Source: a virus
DNA length: 64,000 nucleotides
Virus record (IMG/VR): IMGVR_UViG_3300012920_000025
Span: 22,539-86,538 of that record
Strand: one strand, 5' to 3'
The position numbers and the translations under genes are program-made. The notes under the pieces were generated by a model. The model worked only from the letters and a program-made list of their open reading frames with translations, did not search any database and was not told the origin of the DNA. Below are positions 44,137 to 51,257 of the stretch, piece by piece (within the stretch, counting starts at the first letter, position 1; every line of letters starts with the position of its first letter).

Positions 44137-44336
44137 TGCAATCAGAGTGTTCAGGTTATTTTATTGACAACCTAGACACCAAGTCTATCGAAGAGGCGAA
44201 AGGTACATTTGAAAAAATATTTATTCACATCCGAGAGGTAATGAGTGGTTTAAGAGGGACACCACTTGAAGATGAAGATTTAAATATCTGCCACCAGATC
44301 GCACGAACTCTATCAAGGAAATTTAAAGAGATTTGA
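44136..44336 (+). CDS. Small phage protein of unknown function
   Basis: The ATG at 44136 shares a base with the upstream stop. The protein has 66 residues with one helix (FEKIFIHIREVMSGL). The frame is open 99 bp upstream, but the overlap style favours this start. Function unknown. Confidence 0.55.
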   Translation: MQSECSGYFIDNLDTKSIEEAKGTFEKIFIHIREVMSGLRGTPLEDEDLNICHQIARTLSRKFKEI

Positions 44337-44539
44337 GAATTAGGAAGAAAGATCTGAAAAGGGGTATGCTCGTCAAGTTAGATGACAGAGACTGGTCTAA
44401 TTTTGTCGATACCTCAAACATTGGTGTGGTTATGTCCTGGGAAGGAAAGTCGGTAGACGTGCTTTTTGTTAACGGTGTTCGTGAAAAGCATTGGATCTGG
44501 AGTTTATGTGAAGTAGGTGATAGTTGGAGATCTTGTTAG
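44333..44539 (+). CDS. Small SH3-like protein
   Basis: This 68-residue protein starts at TTG 44333, overlapping the upstream TGA. LKRGMLVKLDDRDW, NIGVVMSWEGKSVDVLFVNG and HWIW repeat the family pattern (glycine-led strand, GVV strand, Trp-rich end). Function unknown. Confidence 0.6.
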   Translation: MRIRKKDLKRGMLVKLDDRDWSNFVDTSNIGVVMSWEGKSVDVLFVNGVREKHWIWSLCEVGDSWRSC

Positions 44540-44699
44540 ATGGGTGCATGAATACACGGGTGAGACAAGCATATTGTATATTGTGGAAGTTGTTGATGAA
44601 AACACAATCAAATGCTTATTCCCTTATGGTGCATACCAGACCATGAAAAAATCAAGGGTAACTCTGTTCGATGATTATAAAGATCACAAACCTACATAA
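44517..44699 (+). CDS. Small GDLV-type SH3-like protein
   Basis: This 60-residue protein begins at GTG 44517, 22 bp inside the previous gene: IVGDLVRWVHEY, then ILYIVEVVDENTIKCLFPYG. It is the closest neighbour of the 44333 family member. Function unknown. Confidence 0.6.
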   Translation: MIVGDLVRWVHEYTGETSILYIVEVVDENTIKCLFPYGAYQTMKKSRVTLFDDYKDHKPT

Positions 44700-44717
44700 T
44701 ATAGGGGGTTTGTTGTA

Positions 44718-44840
44718 ATGTGGTTTTGGAATTTGGTTAAGATAAATGCTTTTCTTGACATTTTCAGTGTGGTGTGTATAATAGGATTAATACTGAAAGT
44801 CAGATCATTAGAAAAAAGGATAGAGAATGAAAGATTGTAA
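44718..44840 (+). CDS. Small single-span membrane peptide
   Basis: This 40-residue peptide has an AGGGGG site 9 bp before the ATG. One hydrophobic helix (LDIFSVVCIIGLILKV) is followed by a charged tail. A promoter for the next gene lies inside its coding region. Function unknown. Confidence 0.55.
   Translation: MWFWNLVKINAFLDIFSVVCIIGLILKVRSLEKRIENERL
44755..44782 (+). promoter_or_regulatory. Internal sigma-70 promoter
   Basis: TTGACA at 44755 and TATAAT at 44777 are 16 bp apart, both consensus, and lie within the 44718 membrane peptide gene. It would drive the 44827 gene and those after it. Confidence 0.75.
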
Positions 44841-45081
44841 ACGGGGCGAAGCAGTTCTTTTTGTAGAAGATTATGATTTGTTTCATACAAATGTTAAAGA
44901 TTGCGAAGCAATGTTTTACAAGTATTCAACAATAGATGGCAAATGTCTTGTATATGTACCAATGGTAGAAGAATGGGCGGAACCACAGTTGTGCGCCTTA
45001 AAACAAAAAAAACCTGGACATGTGCCACAAAAGTATGCTAATTTATGCAAGCGTATTAAAGAGTTAGAGATCACAGCATAA
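44827..45081 (+). CDS. Small phage protein of unknown function
   Basis: This 84-residue protein has a KRGEAVLFVEDYD start that may be a remote SH3-like family member, then a cysteine-dotted middle and a Lys-rich end. It starts 14 bp inside the membrane-peptide gene. Function unknown. Confidence 0.6.
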   Translation: MKDCKRGEAVLFVEDYDLFHTNVKDCEAMFYKYSTIDGKCLVYVPMVEEWAEPQLCALKQKKPGHVPQKYANLCKRIKELEITA

Positions 45082-45095
45082 GTTTGGAGTTAGAG

Positions 45096-45320
45096 ATGAA
45101 GAGTTTGGTCTTGTTATTTTTGCTACTACAGGGTTGTTTGATTGTTCTAGACGAAGAGTGCGACCCCTATCACCCTGACTATGAATATACCGAGACGGAT
45201 TGTTATTACACTACGGGTACTTATAGGGTATGCAACAGGTACTATTGTTGGAATGAAACCAGAGAAACTCAGGTGTGTGATGAGTATCATGTTTGTCGCG
45301 AAGGGGTCTGGATACGATGA
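45096..45320 (+). CDS. Small cysteine-rich lipoprotein
   Basis: ATG 45096 follows GGAG. This 74-residue protein has a lipoprotein signal (SLVLLFLLLQGC, Cys14). The mature part is rich in Cys, Tyr and Asp (EECDPYHPDYEYTETDCYY). It resembles the lipoprotein at 61131 in layout (an acidic ECD/DCS..DPNY segment after the lipid Cys). It may be displayed on the host surface, for example to block other phages. Confidence 0.7.
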   Translation: MKSLVLLFLLLQGCLIVLDEECDPYHPDYEYTETDCYYTTGTYRVCNRYYCWNETRETQVCDEYHVCREGVWIR

Positions 45321-45763
45321 CTAAACTCAAAGACAGTAGAACCATTAAACAAATTTCATATCTTCGTGATGGAGAAAGGAAAATTATAAACGCGACTGTT
45401 AGCGGAACTTTCAATCACCACTGGGTAGAAGAAACCAGCAGCGGCAGAAGGGTGGTCAGTAAAGAGTTGACAGCGAGAGAGTTGATAAGTCATCCTGATA
45501 TTATCTCTTGTGATCCGGTAATCACACTGAAGACAGGCGAAAAGATCAGAGTATTTGCAGGGGGAGACTCATCCTACTTGCCAGCAGTTGTAGATGGAAT
45601 CATTGAAAAAAATGATAAGTTTGAGATTATGAGGAGAAAGTTTCTTCAAAGCAAGAAAGATAGAGAGTCTGCTCGCACTAAAAACAAAGAAAAAGAGAAA
45701 ACAGCGTATGATACTGATGAATACGAAAATCCCTTTTGGGGATGGGATGATTACCATGATTAG
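45317..45763 (+). CDS. Phage protein of unknown function
   Basis: ATG 45317 overlaps the lipoprotein stop by 4 bp. The protein has 148 residues with a beta-rich N-terminal half, a VDGIIEKNDKFEIMRRKFL helix and a Trp/Asp end (NPFWGWDDYHD). I do not recognise it. Confidence 0.65.
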   Translation: MTKLKDSRTIKQISYLRDGERKIINATVSGTFNHHWVEETSSGRRVVSKELTARELISHPDIISCDPVITLKTGEKIRVFAGGDSSYLPAVVDGIIEKNDKFEIMRRKFLQSKKDRESARTKNKEKEKTAYDTDEYENPFWGWDDYHD

Positions 45764-45989
45764 ACAGGAGTTTGACATTGGAGATTTAGTCAAACTTGTT
45801 GGACCAATCGGAGCAGCAGGAGAAATCGGACTTGTTACCGCAAGTAAAAGGATATCACCCCTGCCAGAAGATAAAGACTATCAATGGCATAGGGATGAAT
45901 ACAGATGTCGCATTAAGTTACCCACAGGTGAATGCGAGTGGGTAAGAGCAAAGTTCTTAAAAATATTTTCAAGAGCAAAAAACTCTTGA
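45756..45989 (+). CDS. Small GDLV-type SH3-like protein
   Basis: ATG 45756 overlaps the previous gene by 8 bp. The 77-residue protein reads FDIGDLVKLVGPIGAAGEIGLV, then CRIKLPTGECEWVRAKFL. It fits the small family. Its last codons run into a promoter. Confidence 0.65.
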   Translation: MIRQEFDIGDLVKLVGPIGAAGEIGLVTASKRISPLPEDKDYQWHRDEYRCRIKLPTGECEWVRAKFLKIFSRAKNS

Positions 45990-46014
45990 CTTTTAAATAA
46001 ACAAAGGATATAAT
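45986..46014 (+). promoter_or_regulatory. Sigma-70 promoter
   Basis: TTGACT at 45986 and TATAAT at 46009 are 17 bp apart. The -10 overlaps the ATG of the 46013 peptide, so it more likely drives the 46123 gene. Confidence 0.75.
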
Positions 46015-46108
46015 GATGTTAGAAGTTTTTGGAGAGATTGTTGTCTTAGCGGCAGCGATATTTATTGGTAGCGCCGCCTTTGATTGGTGGCGTAGAAGAA
46101 GCATGTAA
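46013..46108 (+). CDS. Small single-span membrane peptide
   Basis: This 31-residue peptide has one hydrophobic helix (EIVVLAAAIFIGSAAF) and a basic end (WWRRRSM). Two Met codons are possible (46013, 46016). The overlapping promoter means it would need RNA from further upstream. Function unknown. Confidence 0.45.
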   Translation: MMLEVFGEIVVLAAAIFIGSAAFDWWRRRSM

Positions 46109-46122
46109 TAAAAGGAGGAAAC

Positions 46123-46299
46123 ATGAAGAGTTCTTTATCAAAATTTTGTTTTTATGCCTCACTGATGTCAGTGACGGTTTCAATTTTAACCTGGGTATCT
46201 GTCGGTGACGCAGATCCTGCCCACGCTGAGAGGTTCGGTATTTTTATTGGTCTTTGGGCCCCGACCTTGATGGGTTTGGCAAACTTTTACAAGGAGTAA
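46123..46299 (+). CDS. Small two-span membrane protein
   Basis: This 58-residue protein follows a near-ideal AAAGGAGGAA site. Two hydrophobic segments (CFYASLMSVTVSILTWV and FGIFIGLWAPTLMGL) suggest a hairpin in the membrane. A holin-like role is possible. It ends 1 bp before the next start. Confidence 0.65.
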   Translation: MKSSLSKFCFYASLMSVTVSILTWVSVGDADPAHAERFGIFIGLWAPTLMGLANFYKE

Positions 46300-46300
46300 T

Positions 46301-46528
46301 ATGACAGTTAATTTAGAAGAGTTCGCGAAGGTGTTTACCATTGTGTTTACAATGTCGGGTGTTATATTGATTTTAAGGCACCTCATTACAAACTATGAAG
46401 AAGAACAACCAGAGGAACTTGACAATCTTATTGATGTAGAGTTTAAACAGAACAGTTCAGACTTCATTGATTATGATGGCATGGGGAACCAAGGACGGTT
46501 CCCCGTTTCTAAAGCACGTCGGCAATAA
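46301..46528 (+). CDS. Small membrane protein of unknown function
   Basis: This 75-residue protein has one N-terminal span (VFTIVFTMSGVILIL) and an acidic tail. It starts 4 bp after AAGGAG. The tRNA gene follows within 6 bp of its stop. Confidence 0.65.
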   Translation: MTVNLEEFAKVFTIVFTMSGVILILRHLITNYEEEQPEELDNLIDVEFKQNSSDFIDYDGMGNQGRFPVSKARRQ

Positions 46529-46534
46529 TAGCAC

Positions 46535-46608
46535 GCCTCGGTAGCTCAGTTGGATAGAGCAACAGACTTCTAATCTGTGGGTCATAGGTTCGAATCCTAT
46601 CCGAGGTG
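46535..46608 (+). tRNA. tRNA-Arg (anticodon UCU)
   Basis: A full cloverleaf can be folded: acceptor GCCTCGG with CCGAGGT, D-stem GCTC/GAGC, anticodon stem ACAGA/TCTGT around loop CTTCTAA, and T-arm ATAGG/CCTAT with TTCGAAT. No CCA is encoded, and a T run follows. It reads AGA, a codon used heavily in this genome. Confidence 0.93.
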
Positions 46609-46630
46609 CTTTTTTTAAAAAAGGATTAAC

Positions 46631-46837
46631 ATGAAAACATACAAGATAGAATATGTTCGTGTAGATAAAAAGTATGCAAGTGTTGTTGTAGAGGCGGATA
46701 GTAAAAAACAAGCAATCGAAAAAGCAAAAAGTATTGAATGGGAAGAGTTTGACGAGACAGAGACCGGTTTGCACACTTCGTGGGAAGTTAAAAAACAGTG
46801 GTGCTTTTTCAAGTTTGTAATCGGTCTTTTCAAGTAA
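46631..46837 (+). CDS. DpnD/PcfM-like small protein
   Basis: The pattern of this 68-residue protein is KTYKIEYVRVDKKYASVVVEADSKKQAIEKAK, a strand-strand-helix seen in the DpnD/PcfM family of unknown role. A related protein lies at 60405. It ends with a Trp/Phe-rich tail. Confidence 0.55.
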   Translation: MKTYKIEYVRVDKKYASVVVEADSKKQAIEKAKSIEWEEFDETETGLHTSWEVKKQWCFFKFVIGLFK

Positions 46838-46855
46838 TACGGGAGAACAATAAGT

Positions 46856-47035
46856 ATGAGTTGGTTTTATATAATGTGGACTGTATGTGCGCTGTGTTTT
46901 GTCGCATCTCTTTATCTAACTGTAAAAGCGTTACACAAAGTTGCAAACATAAATACCGTTAGAATTAATGAAAACAAGAAAAGACTTGAAGAATTTGCAA
47001 AGAGGGTTCACGGAGTAGACGAAAATGAATCTTAA
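46856..47035 (+). CDS. Small membrane protein, unknown function
   Basis: This 59-residue protein has one span (MWTVCALCFVASLYLTV) and a helix rich in Asn and Lys. It starts after GGGAG and overlaps the first methylase by 11 bp, so it may be co-translated with it. Confidence 0.6.
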   Translation: MSWFYIMWTVCALCFVASLYLTVKALHKVANINTVRINENKKRLEEFAKRVHGVDENES

Positions 47036-47918
47036 AACACCACTGAGATACCCAGGAGGAAAGTCCAGGGCAATCAAGAAACTAAGTCCAGATTTGCCAA
47101 AGAGTTTCAAAGAGTTCAGAGAACCGTTCCTCGGAGGAGGTTCGATGGCGCTGCACATAACTCAGGACAGACCTGGTACTAAGGTGTGGGTAAATGATGC
47201 GTACTACAACCTATACAACTTTTGGGTTCAGTTGAGGGATAAAGGTGCAGCACTGCATCAGGAGTTAGCAAATATTAAAACACCCATTGAATACGTGTCC
47301 AAACCTCTACGAAAGAAGAAAGTTGACAAGTCACAATGGGATAAGTCTATCGTTGATAATATTGACAGACATAGATCTCTTTTCAACAAGGCGAGAGAGG
47401 AGATCTCTACAGTGGATGACTTTACCAAAGCAGTATACTTTTTCATACTAAATAAGTGTAGTTTTTCAGGTCTTGGTGAGAGTAGTTCATTCTCAGAGCA
47501 GGCATCAGAGCAAAACTTCAGTATGACTGGTATCAATAAGTTGCCGCTATACTCTAAATTAATCAAAGATTGGAAGATTACTAATCTTGACTATAATCAG
47601 GTAATGAGTATGCAAGGTGATAGTTGCTTTGTGTTTCTTGACCCTCCCTATGACATCAAGGATGATTTGTATGGAAAGAATGGCAATATGCACTCAGGTT
47701 TCGATCACATGAGATTCTATGAGGATGTCGTTAAGTGTGACCATGACTGGATGATTACATACAATTCAAACGAAGTTTTAAGAAAGAGGTTTTCAGATTA
47801 TTATTTCAACGATTGGGACTTGACATACACGATGAGATCTAGTAAAACATATACAGAAGCACAGAAAGACCGCAAAGAATTGTTAATAACAAACTATGAG
47901 AGGGGTAGTGGTGTCTAA
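47025..47918 (+). CDS. DNA adenine methyltransferase of the Dam/D12 class, module 1
   Basis: This 297-residue protein has PGGKSR near residue 10, the AdoMet motif EPFLGGGS near residue 35 and the catalytic DPPY near residue 207. That gives alpha-class N6-adenine methylation of a short target. It overlaps the EcoRI-like nuclease gene downstream, so it likely protects the phage genome from that enzyme. Its target site cannot be read from sequence. Confidence 0.93.
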   Translation: MNLKTPLRYPGGKSRAIKKLSPDLPKSFKEFREPFLGGGSMALHITQDRPGTKVWVNDAYYNLYNFWVQLRDKGAALHQELANIKTPIEYVSKPLRKKKVDKSQWDKSIVDNIDRHRSLFNKAREEISTVDDFTKAVYFFILNKCSFSGLGESSSFSEQASEQNFSMTGINKLPLYSKLIKDWKITNLDYNQVMSMQGDSCFVFLDPPYDIKDDLYGKNGNMHSGFDHMRFYEDVVKCDHDWMITYNSNEVLRKRFSDYYFNDWDLTYTMRSSKTYTEAQKDRKELLITNYERGSGV

Positions 47919-48435
47919 TATTTCACAGAGAGACGAAGGATTTAATGGCGGTATCCAGTCGGGTACCACTGCATTTGACGAGGAAAGCAAGACGTTAGAT
48001 AGATACTTGAAGGTTGCAAGAGACAGACTTGCAGGTGAGTTTCCAAATCTGACGATGGTTAAAATGTTCGGTGAAGAACATAAAGAAAAATACCTTGGCG
48101 GTAACTTGACAGGATTCTCTCCCGATGGGGGAGCATGGTTTGATTCTAATGAAAACCTCGTCGCAGCATTTGAAGGCAAGAAGCAGAACAAGAGAGGCAA
48201 CGCCTACGAGCGATGGTTTAAAAATGCTCAAGTTGCTAACCTCTGTAATAAAGATGTGACATATGTTACGCTCTGCACAGGTACAGGTGCTCAGAAGGGC
48301 GAATGTTTAGATAAACTCAGGAAACTCGGTAAACTATTTTTTACATCTAAATACAAATTTTTTATGAAACCAGAGGGGATGACCTATCGCGAAGTGGAGG
48401 ATATTATGAGGTCTACTTTGAGAGGGTTGGCATGA
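47911..48435 (+). CDS. EcoRI-family restriction endonuclease, module 1
   Basis: The GTG at 47911 follows GAGGGG; an ATG at 47896 gives five more residues. The 174-residue protein has PDGG (Asp72) and FEGKKQ (Glu88, Lys90), the D..ExK catalytic centre. Residues 96-101 are GNAYER, matching the GNAIER motif with which EcoRI reads its target; MunI-like enzymes share it. It is shorter than EcoRI (277 residues). Overlap with methylases on both sides makes a restriction-modification role likely. The target may contain AATT, by analogy only. Confidence 0.8.
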   Translation: MSNISQRDEGFNGGIQSGTTAFDEESKTLDRYLKVARDRLAGEFPNLTMVKMFGEEHKEKYLGGNLTGFSPDGGAWFDSNENLVAAFEGKKQNKRGNAYERWFKNAQVANLCNKDVTYVTLCTGTGAQKGECLDKLRKLGKLFFTSKYKFFMKPEGMTYREVEDIMRSTLRGLA

Positions 48436-49451
48436 CTCCACTCTTCATGTGGGCAGGTGGTAAGACAAAACTCATAGACAACCACTACGGACCCTTCCTT
48501 CCAGAATGCTTTGACAAATATCACGAACCTTTCTTTGGCGGCGGCGCTATGTTCATTTGGGCATATAAGCAAAACCCTAATGCAAGTTTCTATATTAACG
48601 ACATTAACCATGATATTGTTAAGGTATACCAGACCATCAAGAACGATGTGTCAAACTTTATAAATATTGTTGATGACTATGAAGCAAAATATATCTCTCT
48701 TGATCCCCCGAAGATGAGGGATAAGTCATCCGGTAAAACAGTGTGGGTCGACCACCCAACTGGAAAGAAGGACGCAGACCTTGAGACTAAACATAAGTTG
48801 CCAAAGAACAAATATGATTGGCACAAGATATATGCAGAGAAGCAAACAAGAAGGACGTTCTTCTTTAAGACTAGGCAGACTTACCAGCAAGATTATAGGA
48901 AGTGGTCTAAGACTGAAGAGGCAGCGTGTCTTTACTTCCTGATGAAGACAGCATTCAATGGCGTCTGGCAGTTAGGTAAAGATGAGTACGGAAGATTTAA
49001 TACACCATGTGGTCTGATGCGTCACGACAATGACATCTACGATAAACAGAACGTCATGCAGTGGCATCAAGCATTACAGAACTGCAAGATTACCAGTCAT
49101 GACTTCTCAGATACAATTAGTGATATTAGTGGCGGGTCTTATGTTTTCTTAGATCCTCCCTATCGTTCGGCATCCGATGCAGAGCGAACCTTCGCTGACT
49201 ATGGAACTGAACTTGGTGACGAATTTCAACAAAAAGTTCTTGACTTCTTTCATGAATCATGGAATAATGGAGCATATTCTTTGTTATCGAACCGTGACTG
49301 GGGAGATAACTTCTTTGAAGATAGAAATAAAGGTTGCAAAATAGAATACTTTGATGTAACATATACCGTGGGTAGAAAAAAGAAGCAGGAAGACGACACC
49401 CACACAGCAACTAAGGCAACAGAGATTCTGATGATTGGAGAGCGAAAGTGA
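48432..49451 (+). CDS. DNA adenine methyltransferase of the Dam/D12 class, module 2
   Basis: This 339-residue protein has the parts of a D12 methylase: WAGGKTKLI near the start, EPFFGGGAMF, NDINHD and a VFLDPPYRS block near residue 240. It differs clearly from module 1, so it is not a recent duplicate. It overlaps the nucleases on both sides by 4 bp, so this four-gene run is one translational unit. Confidence 0.93.
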   Translation: MTPLFMWAGGKTKLIDNHYGPFLPECFDKYHEPFFGGGAMFIWAYKQNPNASFYINDINHDIVKVYQTIKNDVSNFINIVDDYEAKYISLDPPKMRDKSSGKTVWVDHPTGKKDADLETKHKLPKNKYDWHKIYAEKQTRRTFFFKTRQTYQQDYRKWSKTEEAACLYFLMKTAFNGVWQLGKDEYGRFNTPCGLMRHDNDIYDKQNVMQWHQALQNCKITSHDFSDTISDISGGSYVFLDPPYRSASDAERTFADYGTELGDEFQQKVLDFFHESWNNGAYSLLSNRDWGDNFFEDRNKGCKIEYFDVTYTVGRKKKQEDDTHTATKATEILMIGERK

Positions 49452-49975
49452 TTGATCTTAAAAAAGATGTAGACTGGAAGAAAGTGTTCGGTGTCATTAA
49501 CTCAGTGAGTACACTAACTCGTAATCAAACCAGACCACTCCGCACTGAGATTGTGGAAATGGCTATTGCAAAATACAGTGGCGGTAAGTTGAAGTATGTC
49601 GGTGATTCTGCCGATGGTATGGACTTCGAAGGTTCTGATGGTCTTCGGTATGAGTGCAAGATGCAAGGTACAATCTTTCAACCAACTACACCACACAGTG
49701 CTAAGGTTGTTTTAAAGAATCACTACTCAACCAAGAAACAGAATGTCAAGAAGACGTTTGACAAGATGATCTTTATTGATACCAAGAAGAGAAAGGTCGG
49801 CGTTGTAGACTTCGAGCAACTCTCAATAGAGAACAAGTCTGCTGATGTTAAATGTTGGGTAAAAGATCAAAGCGTTGTGAACATCGTTGCTGATGGCATA
49901 ACCGCTGATAAGGGTTATGACGGATTAAACATGGAAAAAGTTATTTTTGAAGCAATACAAAATAGTTTAAAATAA
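49448..49975 (+). CDS. Probable restriction endonuclease, module 2
   Basis: This 175-residue protein starts at GTG 49448, overlapping the second methylase stop. A PD-(D/E)xK-type core is visible: DGMDFEG (Asp59) then RYECKMQ (Glu69, Lys71), followed by a helix. It lacks the EcoRI GNAxER motif, so it is another specificity. Its place directly after a methylase is the main evidence that it restricts DNA. Confidence 0.7.
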   Translation: MIDLKKDVDWKKVFGVINSVSTLTRNQTRPLRTEIVEMAIAKYSGGKLKYVGDSADGMDFEGSDGLRYECKMQGTIFQPTTPHSAKVVLKNHYSTKKQNVKKTFDKMIFIDTKKRKVGVVDFEQLSIENKSADVKCWVKDQSVVNIVADGITADKGYDGLNMEKVIFEAIQNSLK

Positions 49976-49978
49976 GTC

Positions 49979-50007
49979 TTGACAAAACAATAAACAAATT
50001 ATATGAT
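49979..50007 (+). promoter_or_regulatory. Sigma-70 promoter
   Basis: TTGACA at 49979 and TATGAT at 50002 are 17 bp apart, just after the restriction-modification genes. It would drive the ParB-like gene. Confidence 0.85.
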
Positions 50008-50032
50008 GATTAAAAGAAAAGGAGGTGAAGCG

Positions 50033-51190
50033 ATGAACACAGCACAAGTTATACCTATCTCACGCGCACAGCGATTGCCGACGGCTGCAATTAAGGAGGT
50101 CATTGAATACGTTGAGAAAGTAGCAGTTAAAATCAGAGAAAATCAATGTCCTGTACGAACCCAGTATTATGGAAGTCCAACGCTTATACGAGAGTATTTG
50201 GTGCCGGTTGACCTACTCTCAACAGACATTAAGTCACAAAAGCGAAGAAAGGGCAAAAACTCAGCAATTGTATCTCAACTATCGAAACAGTTTGAGCGTG
50301 ATGGCCAGAGTAAGGGTATTTGTTGTAAGGTTGTACAAGATGAAGACGGTAACTGGGAGATTATTATCAGGTGGGGTAACCACCGTTGGAAAGCAGTCTT
50401 GAACTTGGTATCGAGAGGTTCGAATATTCTTGGTGTAGATCAAGGTTATGTTTGGATTTCTATATTCAACGAGTATCATGCAGATCATGAACTTAATGGT
50501 TTGCAAACAATCGAAAACAACCTACAAGAAGCATCGGAACCTGCTGATGATGAGGATAACCTAGATTCTTTAGATCAAGCGTGGAAGGATGGAGAACTTG
50601 ATACCACCGAGAAGTTCTCGAAACTGTCTCAAGAAGACAAGCAAGAGCAACTAAAAAAGTGGATTGAATCTTTCATGGGTGCAAACGTAAAGCAACCATC
50701 TAGGTTAATCAAAAAGTTCTTTAAAAGAAACTCTGCAAAAGTTAGAACTGATACGAAAGAAGCAGAAGATCATCAGGATCACTGGAATCTTTATGAAAGT
50801 CATAACTTTGGTGGAATTAAGTTTACGAATGCTGGAAAAAGGAACAACACGGTATACTACAATGGGAAGACCCATGCTCAATACCACATGAACGGTGATT
50901 TCTGGGCAGGAGCAACCATTCAGCAGATGAGTCATGCCAAACTTGGACTGCTCCCGAATCAGAACCCAAAGGCAGACGTTGTACATCTTGTCGTCTCACT
51001 GCCCTTAAATGTACTGAAAGATGGTCAAGCAAAAATACAAAGTCGAAGACAGGAATGGGAAAACGCTGTTAAGCATTGGAATCAAACACTTGGCAAGATT
51101 GTTGACTATCTTTACATTATGCCCCAGACTGGTCCAGAAGAGTTGAACTCAAAGAAGGGGAACCCTTGGATTAAAAAGATTAAATTTTAA
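50033..51190 (+). CDS. ParB-like N-terminal domain protein
   Basis: ATG 50033 follows AAAGGAGGTG. The frame also opens at 50003, inside the promoter, which is therefore rejected. The 385-residue protein has a ParB/Srx-like region near residues 50-125: REYLVPVDLL, then QLSKQFERDG, then WEIIIRWGNHRWKAVL. A charged linker and a C-terminal domain with YNGKTHAQYHMNG follow. ParB-like phage proteins include DNA-binding and nuclease factors. It has its own promoter after the restriction-modification block, so any link to restriction is open. Confidence 0.65.
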   Translation: MNTAQVIPISRAQRLPTAAIKEVIEYVEKVAVKIRENQCPVRTQYYGSPTLIREYLVPVDLLSTDIKSQKRRKGKNSAIVSQLSKQFERDGQSKGICCKVVQDEDGNWEIIIRWGNHRWKAVLNLVSRGSNILGVDQGYVWISIFNEYHADHELNGLQTIENNLQEASEPADDEDNLDSLDQAWKDGELDTTEKFSKLSQEDKQEQLKKWIESFMGANVKQPSRLIKKFFKRNSAKVRTDTKEAEDHQDHWNLYESHNFGGIKFTNAGKRNNTVYYNGKTHAQYHMNGDFWAGATIQQMSHAKLGLLPNQNPKADVVHLVVSLPLNVLKDGQAKIQSRRQEWENAVKHWNQTLGKIVDYLYIMPQTGPEELNSKKGNPWIKKIKF

Positions 51191-51197
51191 ATAAATC

Positions 51198-51226
51198 TTG
51201 ACAAACAAATAAAACATTTATATAAT
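51198..51226 (+). promoter_or_regulatory. Strong sigma-70 promoter for the RNA ligase
   Basis: The consensus TTGACA at 51198 and TATAAT at 51221 are 17 bp apart. Confidence 0.92.
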
Positions 51227-51257
51227 ACTTTCACAACTTAAATGAAAGGACATGATT

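Noticed and set aside
45961-45996. CAAGAG...CTCTTG hairpin as a terminator
   Set aside because: The stem is only 6 bp, has an A-rich loop, and the T run is part of the promoter spacer.
50003-50032. Earlier in-frame Met codons before the ParB-like gene
   Set aside because: They lie in the -10 region of the promoter and before the AAAGGAGGTG site, so they cannot be the main start.
50400-50440. A GGTTCGAAT sequence like a tRNA T-loop
   Set aside because: No acceptor or anticodon arms can be folded around it, and it lies inside the ParB-like gene.
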